A stretch of DNA of 64,000 nucleotides from UBA4416 sp044238845. GTDB lineage: Bacteria; Bacteroidota; Bacteroidia; B-17B0; Aurantibacillaceae. Numbering within the stretch: the first letter of the stretch is position 1; every line of letters starts with the position of its first letter. Positions 27,495 to 37,300 of the stretch are shown here, in pieces. The notes below the pieces were generated by a model that was not told where the DNA came from, did no database searches, and worked only from the letters and a program-made list of their open reading frames with translations. The stretch is from contig JBIICN010000015.1 in assembly GCA_044238845.1 (NCBI GenBank), forward strand, positions 18,213 to 82,212, in the 5' to 3' direction. Both the position numbers and the translations under genes were made by a program.

Positions 27495-30400
27495 TTATCT
27501 ATCTAAATTTCCATAATCTAATTTTTTGCCTTGTATAGCTAAAATACCTCTTAATAATAAAATTAAGAATGGAACATATTTTACAGCCAATGGTAATTCA
27601 AAATGATTTAAAATTACTTCAGATTTACGTTTTAAACGTTCAGTAATTAAATACATGGCCGGAATTAATAACAAGGTTAATACAGTTGCAAATAGTAAAC
27701 CAAAGATCATTGTCCAACTTAACGGACCAAAGAACGCAACGTTATCTCCACCGAAAAATATTTTTGGATTTCCAGAAGATAACAATGATTCGAAATTAAT
27801 ATTTAACCCAACTGCTAACGGTATTAATCCTAAAATAGCTGCTGTAGCTGTTAAAATTACTGGGGTCATACGTGTACGACCGGCCTCAACAGTTGCATCA
27901 TATAAGTTCATGCCGCCTTCACGAGCAAACTCCGCAAACTCAACCAACAAGATACCATTTCGCACTACAATACCTCCCAATGCAATAATACCAATACCTG
28001 TCATTACAATACTCATATCCATTTTAAATATAGATACACCTATTAATACACCTACAATACTAAATACAATTTCGGATAAAATAATTAATGGCTTACCTAA
28101 TGAATTGAATAACCCTACTAGTACTAGCAACATTAAACCAACTGCTGTTAACATGGCATTACCTAAAAAACTCATGGTTTCTTCTTGCTCTTCTTTATCA
28201 CCAGCAAACTTAACAATGACATTACCCGTTTTTTTGAAGTTTTTCATAGCGCGTTCAACTTTTGCTACTACTTCATTAGGATTATAACCATCTTTAATAT
28301 CAGACGATAAAGTAATAACACGTTTATTGTTTTTACGTTTAATACCTGCATATGTGTAATCATAACGAATATCACAAACAGATGCTAAAGGAACGCTACG
28401 AACCATACCGCCCATGTTCATATCACGATACGTAATTTTTAAGTTACGCAACGTTTCAATATCAATACGTTGATCAAAATTATAACGTAATTGCACTGGA
28501 TACTCATCATCTACATCTCTAAATTTAGTAGCTTCAACACCATAAACAGCACCACGAATTTCCATCGCTAATTGATAAGTTGAAATACCCTCACGTAATG
28601 CGCGCTCTCTATCAATATCAAAAATAATTTCAGGTTTATTATTTACGAAGTCAGATTTTAAACTTACAACGCCTTCAATTTTAGAATCAGTAATGAATTT
28701 TCTTAATGCGTCAGCGTTCGCATTTAAATCTTTAAAATCTTCGCCAATAATTTCAATACTAATTGGTTTTGGAGTCGGCGGACCACTTTGTTCTTTATTA
28801 ACAACTATATCTGCTCCTGCAATTCCCCAATCTAATGACTGCAATTCTTGTAAATATTTTGAAGTTGATTCCCCTTCTCGTTCTTCGAAACCAATAAATG
28901 CAATAGCAATTTTACCTTTATTGGGATAAGAGTTTTGATCTCCATCAGCAGGATCTGTCACACCAATAGTAACATTAGTAATCATTGATTCTACTAAGTG
29001 ATTATCTTTTCCAATAACAGATTCAACCTTCGCCTCTACTCTTCGCATAACAGCATTTGTAACTTTTGGATCTGTTCCTTCTGGTAATTTCACATATACA
29101 TAAACGTTGTTAGGATCTCCGCTAGGGAAGAAAACAACTTTAGGACTACGCACTACAAATAATACAATAGATAAGAAAAATAAAATCACAACATATAATA
29201 ATGGACGCCAAGGTTTACGTAAAAACCATTCTAATACCTTCACATAACGTTTTACAAAACCAGGCCAAATTCTAAATTGCCAAGCTTCGATAGCTTTGTA
29301 TAGCCATAAGCGATTTAACACTAAGAAGAAAGCTAAAAACACAGTAAAATTAGCAACCGCATAACTACCTGTTATATATGAGAATAAAGCTACCAAACCG
29401 TATACTATTAATTGTAAGCGTGCCTTTTTAGTAATTTTACCATGTTCTTTGCTTTCTTCTTCATGCGATTTCATAAAATCAACCGCAAAAACTGGATTAA
29501 TAATATAGGCAACAAATAACGATGCTAATAAAGAGATAATTAACGTTACTGGTAAAAAATACATGAATTTACCAATGATGCCTTGCCAAAATACAAGTGG
29601 GATAAATGGTGCTAATGTTGTAATAGTACCCGATAATACAGGCATAAACACCTCGCCAACCGCAAGTTTAGCCGCTGTTTTAATTTCAACTTTACCATTA
29701 TCAAAAATACGATGTGTGTTTTCAATTACCACAATGGCATCATCTACCACAATACCAAGGGCGAGAATGAAAGAAAAGAGTACAATCATGTTAAATGAGA
29801 AGCCGATGCTTGGCATTACTAAAAATGCAATAAACATAGATAATGGCACAGATAGAGCAACAAACAAAGCGTTAGTTACGCCCATGAAAAACATTAAAAC
29901 AACAGTCACCAAAATAAATCCAATAATAATGGTGTTGATTAAATCGGTTAATGATGATTTTGTTTTATCGCTTTGGTCACCACTGATTGTAATATCAAGT
30001 CCTTGAGGAAACTCATTCTTTTTCATGTCAGCGATAATTTCTTCAATTTTATCAGCTGCATCAATTAAGTTTTCGCCTGAACGTTTAACTACATTTAATG
30101 TAATAACATTTTTACCGTTTGAACTTGAGTAACTTTCTTGTTCTTTAAAACCATCGATTACCGTTGCAAAATCTTTAATAAATAATTTTGCCCCCGAAGC
30201 TGATGTAACAACAATATTTTCAATTTCTTTAGAATCTTTAAACTCACTTTTAATACTTAAGGTTGGTTTCATCCCATTTAATGGTATATTACCACCCGAA
30301 ATGGTTAAATTTTCTTGACCTATCGCACGTTGAATGTCAGTTAATGTTAATTGCGCTGCTTGTAATTTATAAGCATCAATATTTACTTGAATTTCGCGAT

Positions 30401-30959
30401 CTAAAGCCCCAACCAATTTTACTTCGTTAATTTCTTTTAATCCTTCAACTCTATCTTGCAAATCTTCAGCATATTTTTTAAGCTGTTTTAAATCGTATTT
30501 ACCAGCTACATTAATATACATAATTGGAATCTCCGAAAACGCAATTTCCTTAATCATTGGCTCTCTAGTAAGCGTTGTTGGCATATCAGCACGTGCTTCA
30601 TCAACGGCATCTTTTACTTTTTGTTTAGCCACCTCAACTTTAACATTGGTATGAAACTCCACGATAATAACCGATACGTCTTGTAACGATGTACTATTAA
30701 ATTTTTTAATTCCCGAAATACCTTTCAATCGTTTTTCAATTGGTTTTGTAATAGTATTTTCGATATTGGTTGGCGAGTTACCTCCATTAATAGTACTAAT
30801 ATAGATTGTAGGAACAGTAATATCAGGAAACTGCTCTTTTGGTAAAGAGTTGTAAGCCATAATACCTGCAAGTGATATAAAGATGGTAATTAAATAGACC
30901 GTCATTTTATTGTCTATTGCCCAACTTGAGGGTTTAAATTCTTTTATTTTATCTAACAT
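27495..30959 (-). CDS. RND efflux pump inner-membrane transporter (HAE1/AcrB type)
   Basis: The 1154-aa protein has the RND layout: TM1 (about 17-37), a large periplasmic loop, TM2-6, a central cytoplasmic link, a second periplasmic loop and TM8-12. The proton-relay Asp pair is in TM4 (LGIVVDDAIVVIEN). It exports drugs or other amphiphiles by proton antiport. The protein is about 100 residues longer than AcrB. The extra length lies between the two halves: a charged stretch (KSHEEESKEHGK) followed by two additional hydrophobic segments (about 510-550). It is the last gene of the TetR-TolC-adaptor-RND operon. Confidence 0.92.
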   Translation of the reverse strand: MLDKIKEFKPSSWAIDNKMTVYLITIFISLAGIMAYNSLPKEQFPDITVPTIYISTINGGNSPTNIENTITKPIEKRLKGISGIKKFNSTSLQDVSVIIVEFHTNVKVEVAKQKVKDAVDEARADMPTTLTREPMIKEIAFSEIPIMYINVAGKYDLKQLKKYAEDLQDRVEGLKEINEVKLVGALDREIQVNIDAYKLQAAQLTLTDIQRAIGQENLTISGGNIPLNGMKPTLSIKSEFKDSKEIENIVVTSASGAKLFIKDFATVIDGFKEQESYSSSNGKNVITLNVVKRSGENLIDAADKIEEIIADMKKNEFPQGLDITISGDQSDKTKSSLTDLINTIIIGFILVTVVLMFFMGVTNALFVALSVPLSMFIAFLVMPSIGFSFNMIVLFSFILALGIVVDDAIVVIENTHRIFDNGKVEIKTAAKLAVGEVFMPVLSGTITTLAPFIPLVFWQGIIGKFMYFLPVTLIISLLASLFVAYIINPVFAVDFMKSHEEESKEHGKITKKARLQLIVYGLVALFSYITGSYAVANFTVFLAFFLVLNRLWLYKAIEAWQFRIWPGFVKRYVKVLEWFLRKPWRPLLYVVILFFLSIVLFVVRSPKVVFFPSGDPNNVYVYVKLPEGTDPKVTNAVMRRVEAKVESVIGKDNHLVESMITNVTIGVTDPADGDQNSYPNKGKIAIAFIGFEEREGESTSKYLQELQSLDWGIAGADIVVNKEQSGPPTPKPISIEIIGEDFKDLNANADALRKFITDSKIEGVVSLKSDFVNNKPEIIFDIDRERALREGISTYQLAMEIRGAVYGVEATKFRDVDDEYPVQLRYNFDQRIDIETLRNLKITYRDMNMGGMVRSVPLASVCDIRYDYTYAGIKRKNNKRVITLSSDIKDGYNPNEVVAKVERAMKNFKKTGNVIVKFAGDKEEQEETMSFLGNAMLTAVGLMLLVLVGLFNSLGKPLIILSEIVFSIVGVLIGVSIFKMDMSIVMTGIGIIALGGIVVRNGILLVEFAEFAREGGMNLYDATVEAGRTRMTPVILTATAAILGLIPLAVGLNINFESLLSSGNPKIFFGGDNVAFFGPLSWTMIFGLLFATVLTLLLIPAMYLITERLKRKSEVILNHFELPLAVKYVPFLILLLRGILAIQGKKLDYGNLDR

Positions 30960-31009
30960 ATGTTTAAGTTTAGAAAGTTATTAAGTTTAGAAATGATTAA
31001 TGTGTAATC

Positions 31010-32110
31010 TTATTTTTTCACATTAACATTATCACCTTCATTAATTAAATCGTAACCTTCTGTAATTAATAAATCACCTTCCTTTAATCCTTCGGAAATT
31101 TCGGCTAAGCCGTTATATTCATGAGAAATTTTAACAACGTTTTTAACTACCTTACCATTAACAGAAACTAACACAAAATTTTCGTTAGTTCCTTTTTGTA
31201 TGAATTTTACAGGCACAACAATTTTAGGTGCATCGGATTGATAATCGTTAATTTTTAATTTCGCAACCATGTTTGGATGATATTCTTTTTTATTATCTAA
31301 CAATACCTCAACTCCAAACGTACGAGTTAAATTATTAATAGCTCGTGAAGAATAATTTACTTTTGAAGTAATTGAATCATGCATATCTGGAAACAACACT
31401 AACGTTTCATTTCCAACCTTAACACGATTTGCATAAGATTCAGATACATCTGCTTTTACTTTTAAGTTACTAAAATTAATGACGTTAATAGCAGGCACAC
31501 CTGGCGCTACTGCTTGACCAATTTTAATATTTACAGCATCAACTGTTCCATTAATAGGCGAAATAATTTTACTCATACGCACTTGCTCTTGCATAGTTGT
31601 AACTTTGTGCTCTAGGCTTTCTTTAGTGTTTTTAGCTTGTAAATATTGGATTTCAGTGCCAATTTTTTGATCCCATAAATTCTTTTGTTTTTCATAAATC
31701 TGTTTAGCTAAATCTAAGCTGGTTTGAATATCAGCAATTTGTTGTTGTATAGCACGCACATCCGTTTCAGCTAACACTTGTCCTTTGCTAACTTCATCGC
31801 CCACTTTTACATTTATTTTTGTAATTGTACCAGGCATTTCAGTAGACAATGAAACGTTTTCATCCGCATCAATATGACCTTGAACTTCAATAAATGTTTT
31901 AAAAGTTTGTGGTGTTAATGTCATTGCTACGACATCAATTAATTTTACTTTAGTAGTGTCGGCTTTTGCTAATTCTTCTTCTAGTAAAGCTATTTCAGTT
32001 TCAAGTGCTGCTTTTTCGGTTCTTAATTTTTCAAGCTGTGCTTTTTTATCAGGCGATGAGCATGCAGCAAATATGGCAGAAATTACGATGATTAAAATGG
32101 TGTTTTTCAT
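31010..32110 (-). CDS. RND efflux periplasmic adaptor (membrane fusion lipoprotein)
   Basis: The 366-aa protein has lipobox IFAACS (Cys at residue 17) and an N-terminal coiled coil (about 22-50). A barrel-sandwich/lipoyl half follows (STEMPGTITKINVKVGDEVSKGQVLAE), then a helical hairpin (about 110-165), the second lipoyl half, and beta-barrel and membrane-proximal domains. It joins the inner-membrane pump to the TolC-like channel. It is 35 bases from the TolC-type gene upstream and 50 from the pump gene downstream. The N-terminal coiled coil before the lipoyl domain is an addition to the basic fold. Confidence 0.92.
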   Translation of the reverse strand: MKNTILIIVISAIFAACSSPDKKAQLEKLRTEKAALETEIALLEEELAKADTTKVKLIDVVAMTLTPQTFKTFIEVQGHIDADENVSLSTEMPGTITKINVKVGDEVSKGQVLAETDVRAIQQQIADIQTSLDLAKQIYEKQKNLWDQKIGTEIQYLQAKNTKESLEHKVTTMQEQVRMSKIISPINGTVDAVNIKIGQAVAPGVPAINVINFSNLKVKADVSESYANRVKVGNETLVLFPDMHDSITSKVNYSSRAINNLTRTFGVEVLLDNKKEYHPNMVAKLKINDYQSDAPKIVVPVKFIQKGTNENFVLVSVNGKVVKNVVKISHEYNGLAEISEGLKEGDLLITEGYDLINEGDNVNVKK

Positions 32111-32145
32111 AAGATGTATTATATTTATTTCTAATTTTTATGTTT

Positions 32146-33549
32146 TTATTTTACTAATGTTCCTATAGCTTTTAAGTAATCGATTTTATAAAACAATAAA
32201 TCATATATAGCACTGAAATAATTAGTTTCTGCTTCTCTTAAGGAAGTTTGAGCATTAATTACTTCTAAATTACTACCTATTCCTTGCTCATATTTTTTTT
32301 GAGAAACCGTGTAAATATTTTGGGCTAAATCCAAATTTCTTTTTTGTGTTTGTAATGAAGCAACCGAATTATTATAGTTAATTGCCGACATTGTGCTTTC
32401 TAATTCAGTAGCTAACTGTAAATTCTGCAGAGTTAGTTCTCCTTTTTTATAATCTAACTTTGCCTGTTGAATTTTATAATGACGTTGAAATCCATCAAAA
32501 ATACTTAAAGATAATGTGCCTCCTAATAATGCCGTTGGATACCACATGTTTTCCTTAGTGAAAAATTTCAAATCATTTCTTTGTCCTGAATAGTTAAAAC
32601 TGCTGTATGCAACAACTGTTGGTAAATAACCAAACTTTAAACGCTTAACGTTTATATCATACAATCTTTGTTGAGATTGTAATAACTGAATTTCAGGTCT
32701 ATTCGACACATCAATTTTAGAAGCATCAATTTCATTTTTATCAGTTACAACAAGAGAATCTGTTAAACTTAAATTTTCTTTACCAACAAAGCCCATTTGA
32801 AATTTCAACACATTCTCACTATAAGAAGTAAATCTTTCAACTTTCAATTTCTCTGTAAGTAAATTATTATACGATACTTCTAATCTATCTACATCTATTT
32901 GTTCTACAAAACCTTGTTTGTTTGTTGCTTTGGTATCATTCAGTAATTTTTCAAGTTTAACGATATTCGCTTCTAAAAGTTTTAATCTTTCTCTATTAAT
33001 CAAGACGCTATAATATGCTTTAGAAACCTGACTTACTAAATCAGCCTTACTTCTGGTCACATTAATATTCATTAAAGTGATATATTCTTTGGTAGCTTTT
33101 AATCCTATTAAATAATCAGCACTAAAAACTAATAAAGATGCTGAAGCGCCAGCTTGAGCTTGAAATGTTGTTCCAAAATTTGCAGCAATTGGCTCATACC
33201 CCTCTGGTGATAACTTTTGAGGATCATAAGGAGCTACGCCGGCTTGAACTAATCCTCCATAAACAGCAGGAGAAACAAAATTAGGCAATACACTCGTAGG
33301 TATTTTCATGAAATTTTTCATATCAACACTAGCGCCAATTTGTGGCATAGCCATCCCCAAAACTTCCTTACGTTTATACTTTGCCATCAACACATCGTTT
33401 TCTGCATTTAAATAGTTAGGGCTATTTTTGTATGCATAATCAATAGATTGCTGCAAACTAAAAGTATTAGATTTTGCCTCTTGAGCTTTTGATTGAAACA
33501 CTACTGCTGATAATGTAAAAAGTAAAGCGAGTGAATTTAATTTTATCAT
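32146..33549 (-). CDS. TolC-family outer-membrane efflux channel
   Basis: The 467-aa protein has a signal peptide (about residues 1-22, ending SKAQ). Two OEP repeats follow, with long helical stretches (about 165-240 and 370-440) and the barrel strand regions between them. The N-terminal block SLQQSIDYAYKNSPNYLNAEN and the C-terminal YEQGIGSNLEVINAQTSLREAETNYF are standard for TolC-like channels. It forms the outer-membrane exit of the RND pump. It starts 11 bases after the TetR gene. Confidence 0.92.
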   Translation of the reverse strand: MIKLNSLALLFTLSAVVFQSKAQEAKSNTFSLQQSIDYAYKNSPNYLNAENDVLMAKYKRKEVLGMAMPQIGASVDMKNFMKIPTSVLPNFVSPAVYGGLVQAGVAPYDPQKLSPEGYEPIAANFGTTFQAQAGASASLLVFSADYLIGLKATKEYITLMNINVTRSKADLVSQVSKAYYSVLINRERLKLLEANIVKLEKLLNDTKATNKQGFVEQIDVDRLEVSYNNLLTEKLKVERFTSYSENVLKFQMGFVGKENLSLTDSLVVTDKNEIDASKIDVSNRPEIQLLQSQQRLYDINVKRLKFGYLPTVVAYSSFNYSGQRNDLKFFTKENMWYPTALLGGTLSLSIFDGFQRHYKIQQAKLDYKKGELTLQNLQLATELESTMSAINYNNSVASLQTQKRNLDLAQNIYTVSQKKYEQGIGSNLEVINAQTSLREAETNYFSAIYDLLFYKIDYLKAIGTLVK

Positions 33550-33560
33550 ATATATTTGTT

Positions 33561-34175
33561 TTATTCTTGTTCGTTAATTTTCCTGTACTCATTAATTAGC
33601 CTATGCCCTTTTATAGTACAAATACCGTGTACAAACATATCTAATAATAGTTGATTAGCCTGACTAAAACTTATCTTTTCAAAAGAAAAATAATTACCAA
33701 ACATCAACATGTCAATTTGTGCTAAACGATATTTTGCAGTAAACTCTTCATCCACATCATTTCGATAAACACCAAGTTCTTTCCCTAATTTAATATTTCT
33801 AAGTAAATCTTTATAAGCACAATCATCTTTAAATTTTTGAAATTGTAAAAATGCATTAGAATGAAATTTTTGCAAATCCATAAAAAATATAGGATTTATA
33901 TGTTGCATCATTTCACTCATTGTATTTGAAATCAAAATAATTTCATGAATTGGATCTTGGGATTGTTCTTCAATATTTTTAAATATACATTCTTGTTTTT
34001 GCATTTCAACAATGCATAATTGATTGACTAAATCATCTTTTTCTTTATAAAATTGGTAAATCGTTTTTTTAGACATTCCCAATTCTTTAGCAATATCATC
34101 CATCGTAACACGCTTAATGCCATATTTAAAAAATAACTCTAAAGATGTTTTTAATATTTTTTCTTGCGGTTCCAT
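33561..34175 (-). CDS. TetR/AcrR-family repressor of the RND efflux operon
   Basis: The 204-aa protein has an N-terminal TetR helix-turn-helix (about residues 5-50): ILKTSLELFFKYGIKRVTMD, then ELGMSKKTIYQFYKEKDDLV. A helical ligand/dimer domain follows. The ATG at 34175 is preferred over the TTG at 34187, because a -7 element lies right over the TTG and transcription should begin after it. It is the first gene of the operon and is expected to repress it until a pump substrate binds. The inverted repeat at 34194-34221 just upstream is the likely operator. Confidence 0.88.
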   Translation of the reverse strand: MEPQEKILKTSLELFFKYGIKRVTMDDIAKELGMSKKTIYQFYKEKDDLVNQLCIVEMQKQECIFKNIEEQSQDPIHEIILISNTMSEMMQHINPIFFMDLQKFHSNAFLQFQKFKDDCAYKDLLRNIKLGKELGVYRNDVDEEFTAKYRLAQIDMLMFGNYFSFEKISFSQANQLLLDMFVHGICTIKGHRLINEYRKINEQE

Positions 34176-34184
34176 TTTCGGAAG

Positions 34185-34221
34185 CAAAACTAAGGAAACT
34201 ATTTTTGTTCTGCAAGTTTCC
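34185..34221 (-). promoter_or_regulatory. TetR-RND operon promoter with candidate TetR operator
   Basis: On the minus strand, TAGTTTTG (34192-34185) matches TAnnTTTG, with a TTG 20 bases upstream (34215-34213) as a weak -33. The inverted repeat GGAAACT-N14-AGTTTCC (34194-34221) covers the spacer and the -33 site. A TetR dimer there would block RNA polymerase. Confidence 0.55.
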
Positions 34222-34301
34222 GTTATATTTTTTTGGCTCGATAATTGTTAATTTTTTTTAACATTTACATCTGATTCTGTAATTTTTCTGAACAACTTTT
34301 A

Positions 34302-34332
34302 TTTGTCGATTAAAAAATCTGCTCTATCTTTG
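34302..34332 (+). promoter_or_regulatory. Promoter of the adhesin/PorP operon
   Basis: TTTG (34302-34305) and TATCTTTG (34325-34332) are separated by 19 bases, the preferred spacing for the Bacteroidota sigma-A promoter TTTG-N19-TAnnTTTG. The ATG follows only 8 bases later, so the mRNA leader would be very short. Confidence 0.7.
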
Positions 34333-34340
34333 AAAAACTT

Positions 34341-37300
34341 ATGTTTAAGAAAAATCCTCTATTTTTAATTATATTTTTAACATTTTTTCTAAATGTTAAA
34401 TCTCAAATCGACACCTCTTTTTGGTTTATTGCACCTGATATTTCCCAAAGTTTAGGTGATAGACCTATATATTTGTATTTTAACACCTACGAACAAGCAG
34501 CTACGGTAAATATAAGGCAGCCTGCTAATGTATCTTTTGCTCCCATTTCAAAGGTAATTGCAGCAAATTCAATAGACTCAATTGATTTAACTACTTTTAT
34601 ATCATCAATTGAAAATAATGCCGCAAATAGCATCTTAAATAATGGCTTATATATATCTTCTACCCATAAAATCTCAGTTTTATACTCCATAAGATCTGCC
34701 AATAATAAAGAATACCTTAGTTTAAAAGGACCAAAAGCCTTAGGAGTTGATTTTTATGTTCCAATGCAAGAGTTTTGGAATCAATCTCCTGCAACTACTC
34801 CAAAATCTTTTTCTTCGTTTGACATTGTTGCTACGCAAAACAATACAACAGTTTTAATTACTCCAAAAACAGCTATTATTGGTCATGCAGCAAATGCAAC
34901 TTTTACTGTTTTATTGCAGCAAGGTCAATCATTTTCGTGTCAGGATACAGCTCGTTCTGCAAGTTCAAGTTTAGCAGGATCAATAGTTTCTGCCAATAAG
35001 CCTATTGCTGTAACAATTCAATCAAGTGGGTTAAATCAATCAGGTTGTTTAAGTTCTGTTAGCGATCAAATCACATCATCTGAATTTTTAGGAACAGATT
35101 ACATTGTAAATAAAGGAACTGCGTCAACTGAAAAAATATTTATTCTAGCAACCCAAAACAATACGCAACTTACTATTGATGATGGATCAGTAACAAATGT
35201 TGTCATGAATTTCGGTCAGAATTACACTTATAGTGCCGTTCAAGGTGTTACATATATCAAATCTAATAAGCCTGTTTACACGTTACATGTTTCTGGTTAT
35301 GGCTGTAGATTAAGTGGCGCTCAACTTCCCCCATTTTTTTGTGCAGGAACTTTTACAACTGCTTTTACAAGAACGTCACCTGACTCTTTAGCTTTAAACC
35401 TTATTACAAGAACTGGCTATGAGGGAAATTTTGCCTTAAACGGAAATGCCTCTTTAATCCCCGCATCAGCCTTTACGATTGTTCCAGGTTCATCGGGAAA
35501 TATCAAATCCGCTAAAATTTACTTTTCAACGGCTACTATTCCTGTAGGATCTCACAATGAAGTAACAAATACTGGTGATGTTTTTGGAATGAGCACTTTA
35601 AATGGATCATACAATAAAGGTAGTGCATACGCTTACCTTTCTGAGTTTGTTTCATATCCTTCTATAAACGCTGGTAGCGATTTTACCATTTGTGCTAATG
35701 GAAGTTTAGCTTTAAATGCCCAGATAGGCGGAGGTAACATTTCAGGCATATGGTCCACAACTGGCTACGGTACTTTTGAAGCTGGATTTTCGGCACTTAC
35801 AAATACGTATACTCCAAGTCAACTAGATACAACTGTAAAACCAGTAAAATTAATATTAACTACTAATGGTCAATGCCCTCAATTAAAAGACACCTTGTCT
35901 CTCTCTGTTAAACCGTCACCGCTTGTAAATGCTTCTATCGATCAAACTGTTTGTGGCAACAACAACCTTGTATTACTAAACGGAACAATAGCAGGAGGAT
36001 CAACCACAGGTTTTTGGTTTAGTTCTACTACAGGGACATTTTCACCAAACAACACGACGTTAAATAGTACATATATTCCAAGTGCTACAGATATAAGCAA
36101 CGGATCTGTAAAGTTGGTATTAACATCCACCGCAAATGGAATTTGTTCGCTGGTAAGAGATACGATGCAAATTACAATAACTCCAGTTCCTACATCAAGT
36201 ATTGCAGCTTCCACAATATCTGTATGTGCCAATAATCCCACACTTGCTGTAAGTGGAACAATAGGAGGAATTACAACTACAGGAAAATGGACAACAAATG
36301 GTTCAGGAAGTTTTAATCCAAGTAATATTTTACTATCAACTAATTATTTACCGAGTGCTGCTGATATTTCTGTAGGACAAGTAAAATTATATTTAAGTTC
36401 AACTAACAATGGGAATTGTAATCAAGCAAAAGATAGTATACTAGTTGTTTTTACTAGTCCTCCAAATGTAAATGCAGGTATTAATTTTTCTACATGTAAA
36501 AATAATGCCGTTTCGGTTTTATCAGGCATAATCACTGGGCCAACATCAACTGGTGTTTGGACTGGGGGCACCGGAACGTTTACTCCAAGTAATACAGTAT
36601 TAACGGCCACTTACATCCCTTCGGCTGCCGAACTTTCCGCTGGTGTGGTTAATTTATCATTAACATCAACACTTAATGGCAACTGTAATCAGGTAAGTGA
36701 TAACGTATTGATTAATTTCACAAATCCACCAACGGTAAATGCAGGTGTTGATTTAACAGCGTGTAAAAATAATGCTTCCTCAATTTTATCAGGAATTATT
36801 TCAGGAACAACAACAACTGGTATTTGGACAGGAGGAACAGGTGTTTTCTTGCCTACAAATACAGCGTTAAATGCAACTTATACTCCAAGTGCATCTGAAC
36901 TAACAACTGGCTTAGTTTCATTAACATTAACATCTACTAATAATGGAAATTGTGCTCAAGTATTTGATCATGTTCAAATTAATTATTCTGCATCGCCTGT
37001 TGTTATAACTGACGCAAACGTATCCTCTTGTAAAAACAATCCTACTGCGGTACTTTCAGGAACCGTATCTGGAGCTACTACAACTGGAGTTTGGACTGGC
37101 GGTGGGGGGAATTTTAATCCAAGTAATGCAGTTTTAAATCCAACATATACGCCAAGTGCATCCGAAATAGCCGCTGGTTTTGTTAACTTAACACTCACAT
37201 CCTCAAACAATGGTAATTGCTTACAAGTTACTAATACAGTTCAAATAGTTTATACCGCTCCCCCAATTGCAAATGCTGGCTTAAATATTACATCTTGTAA

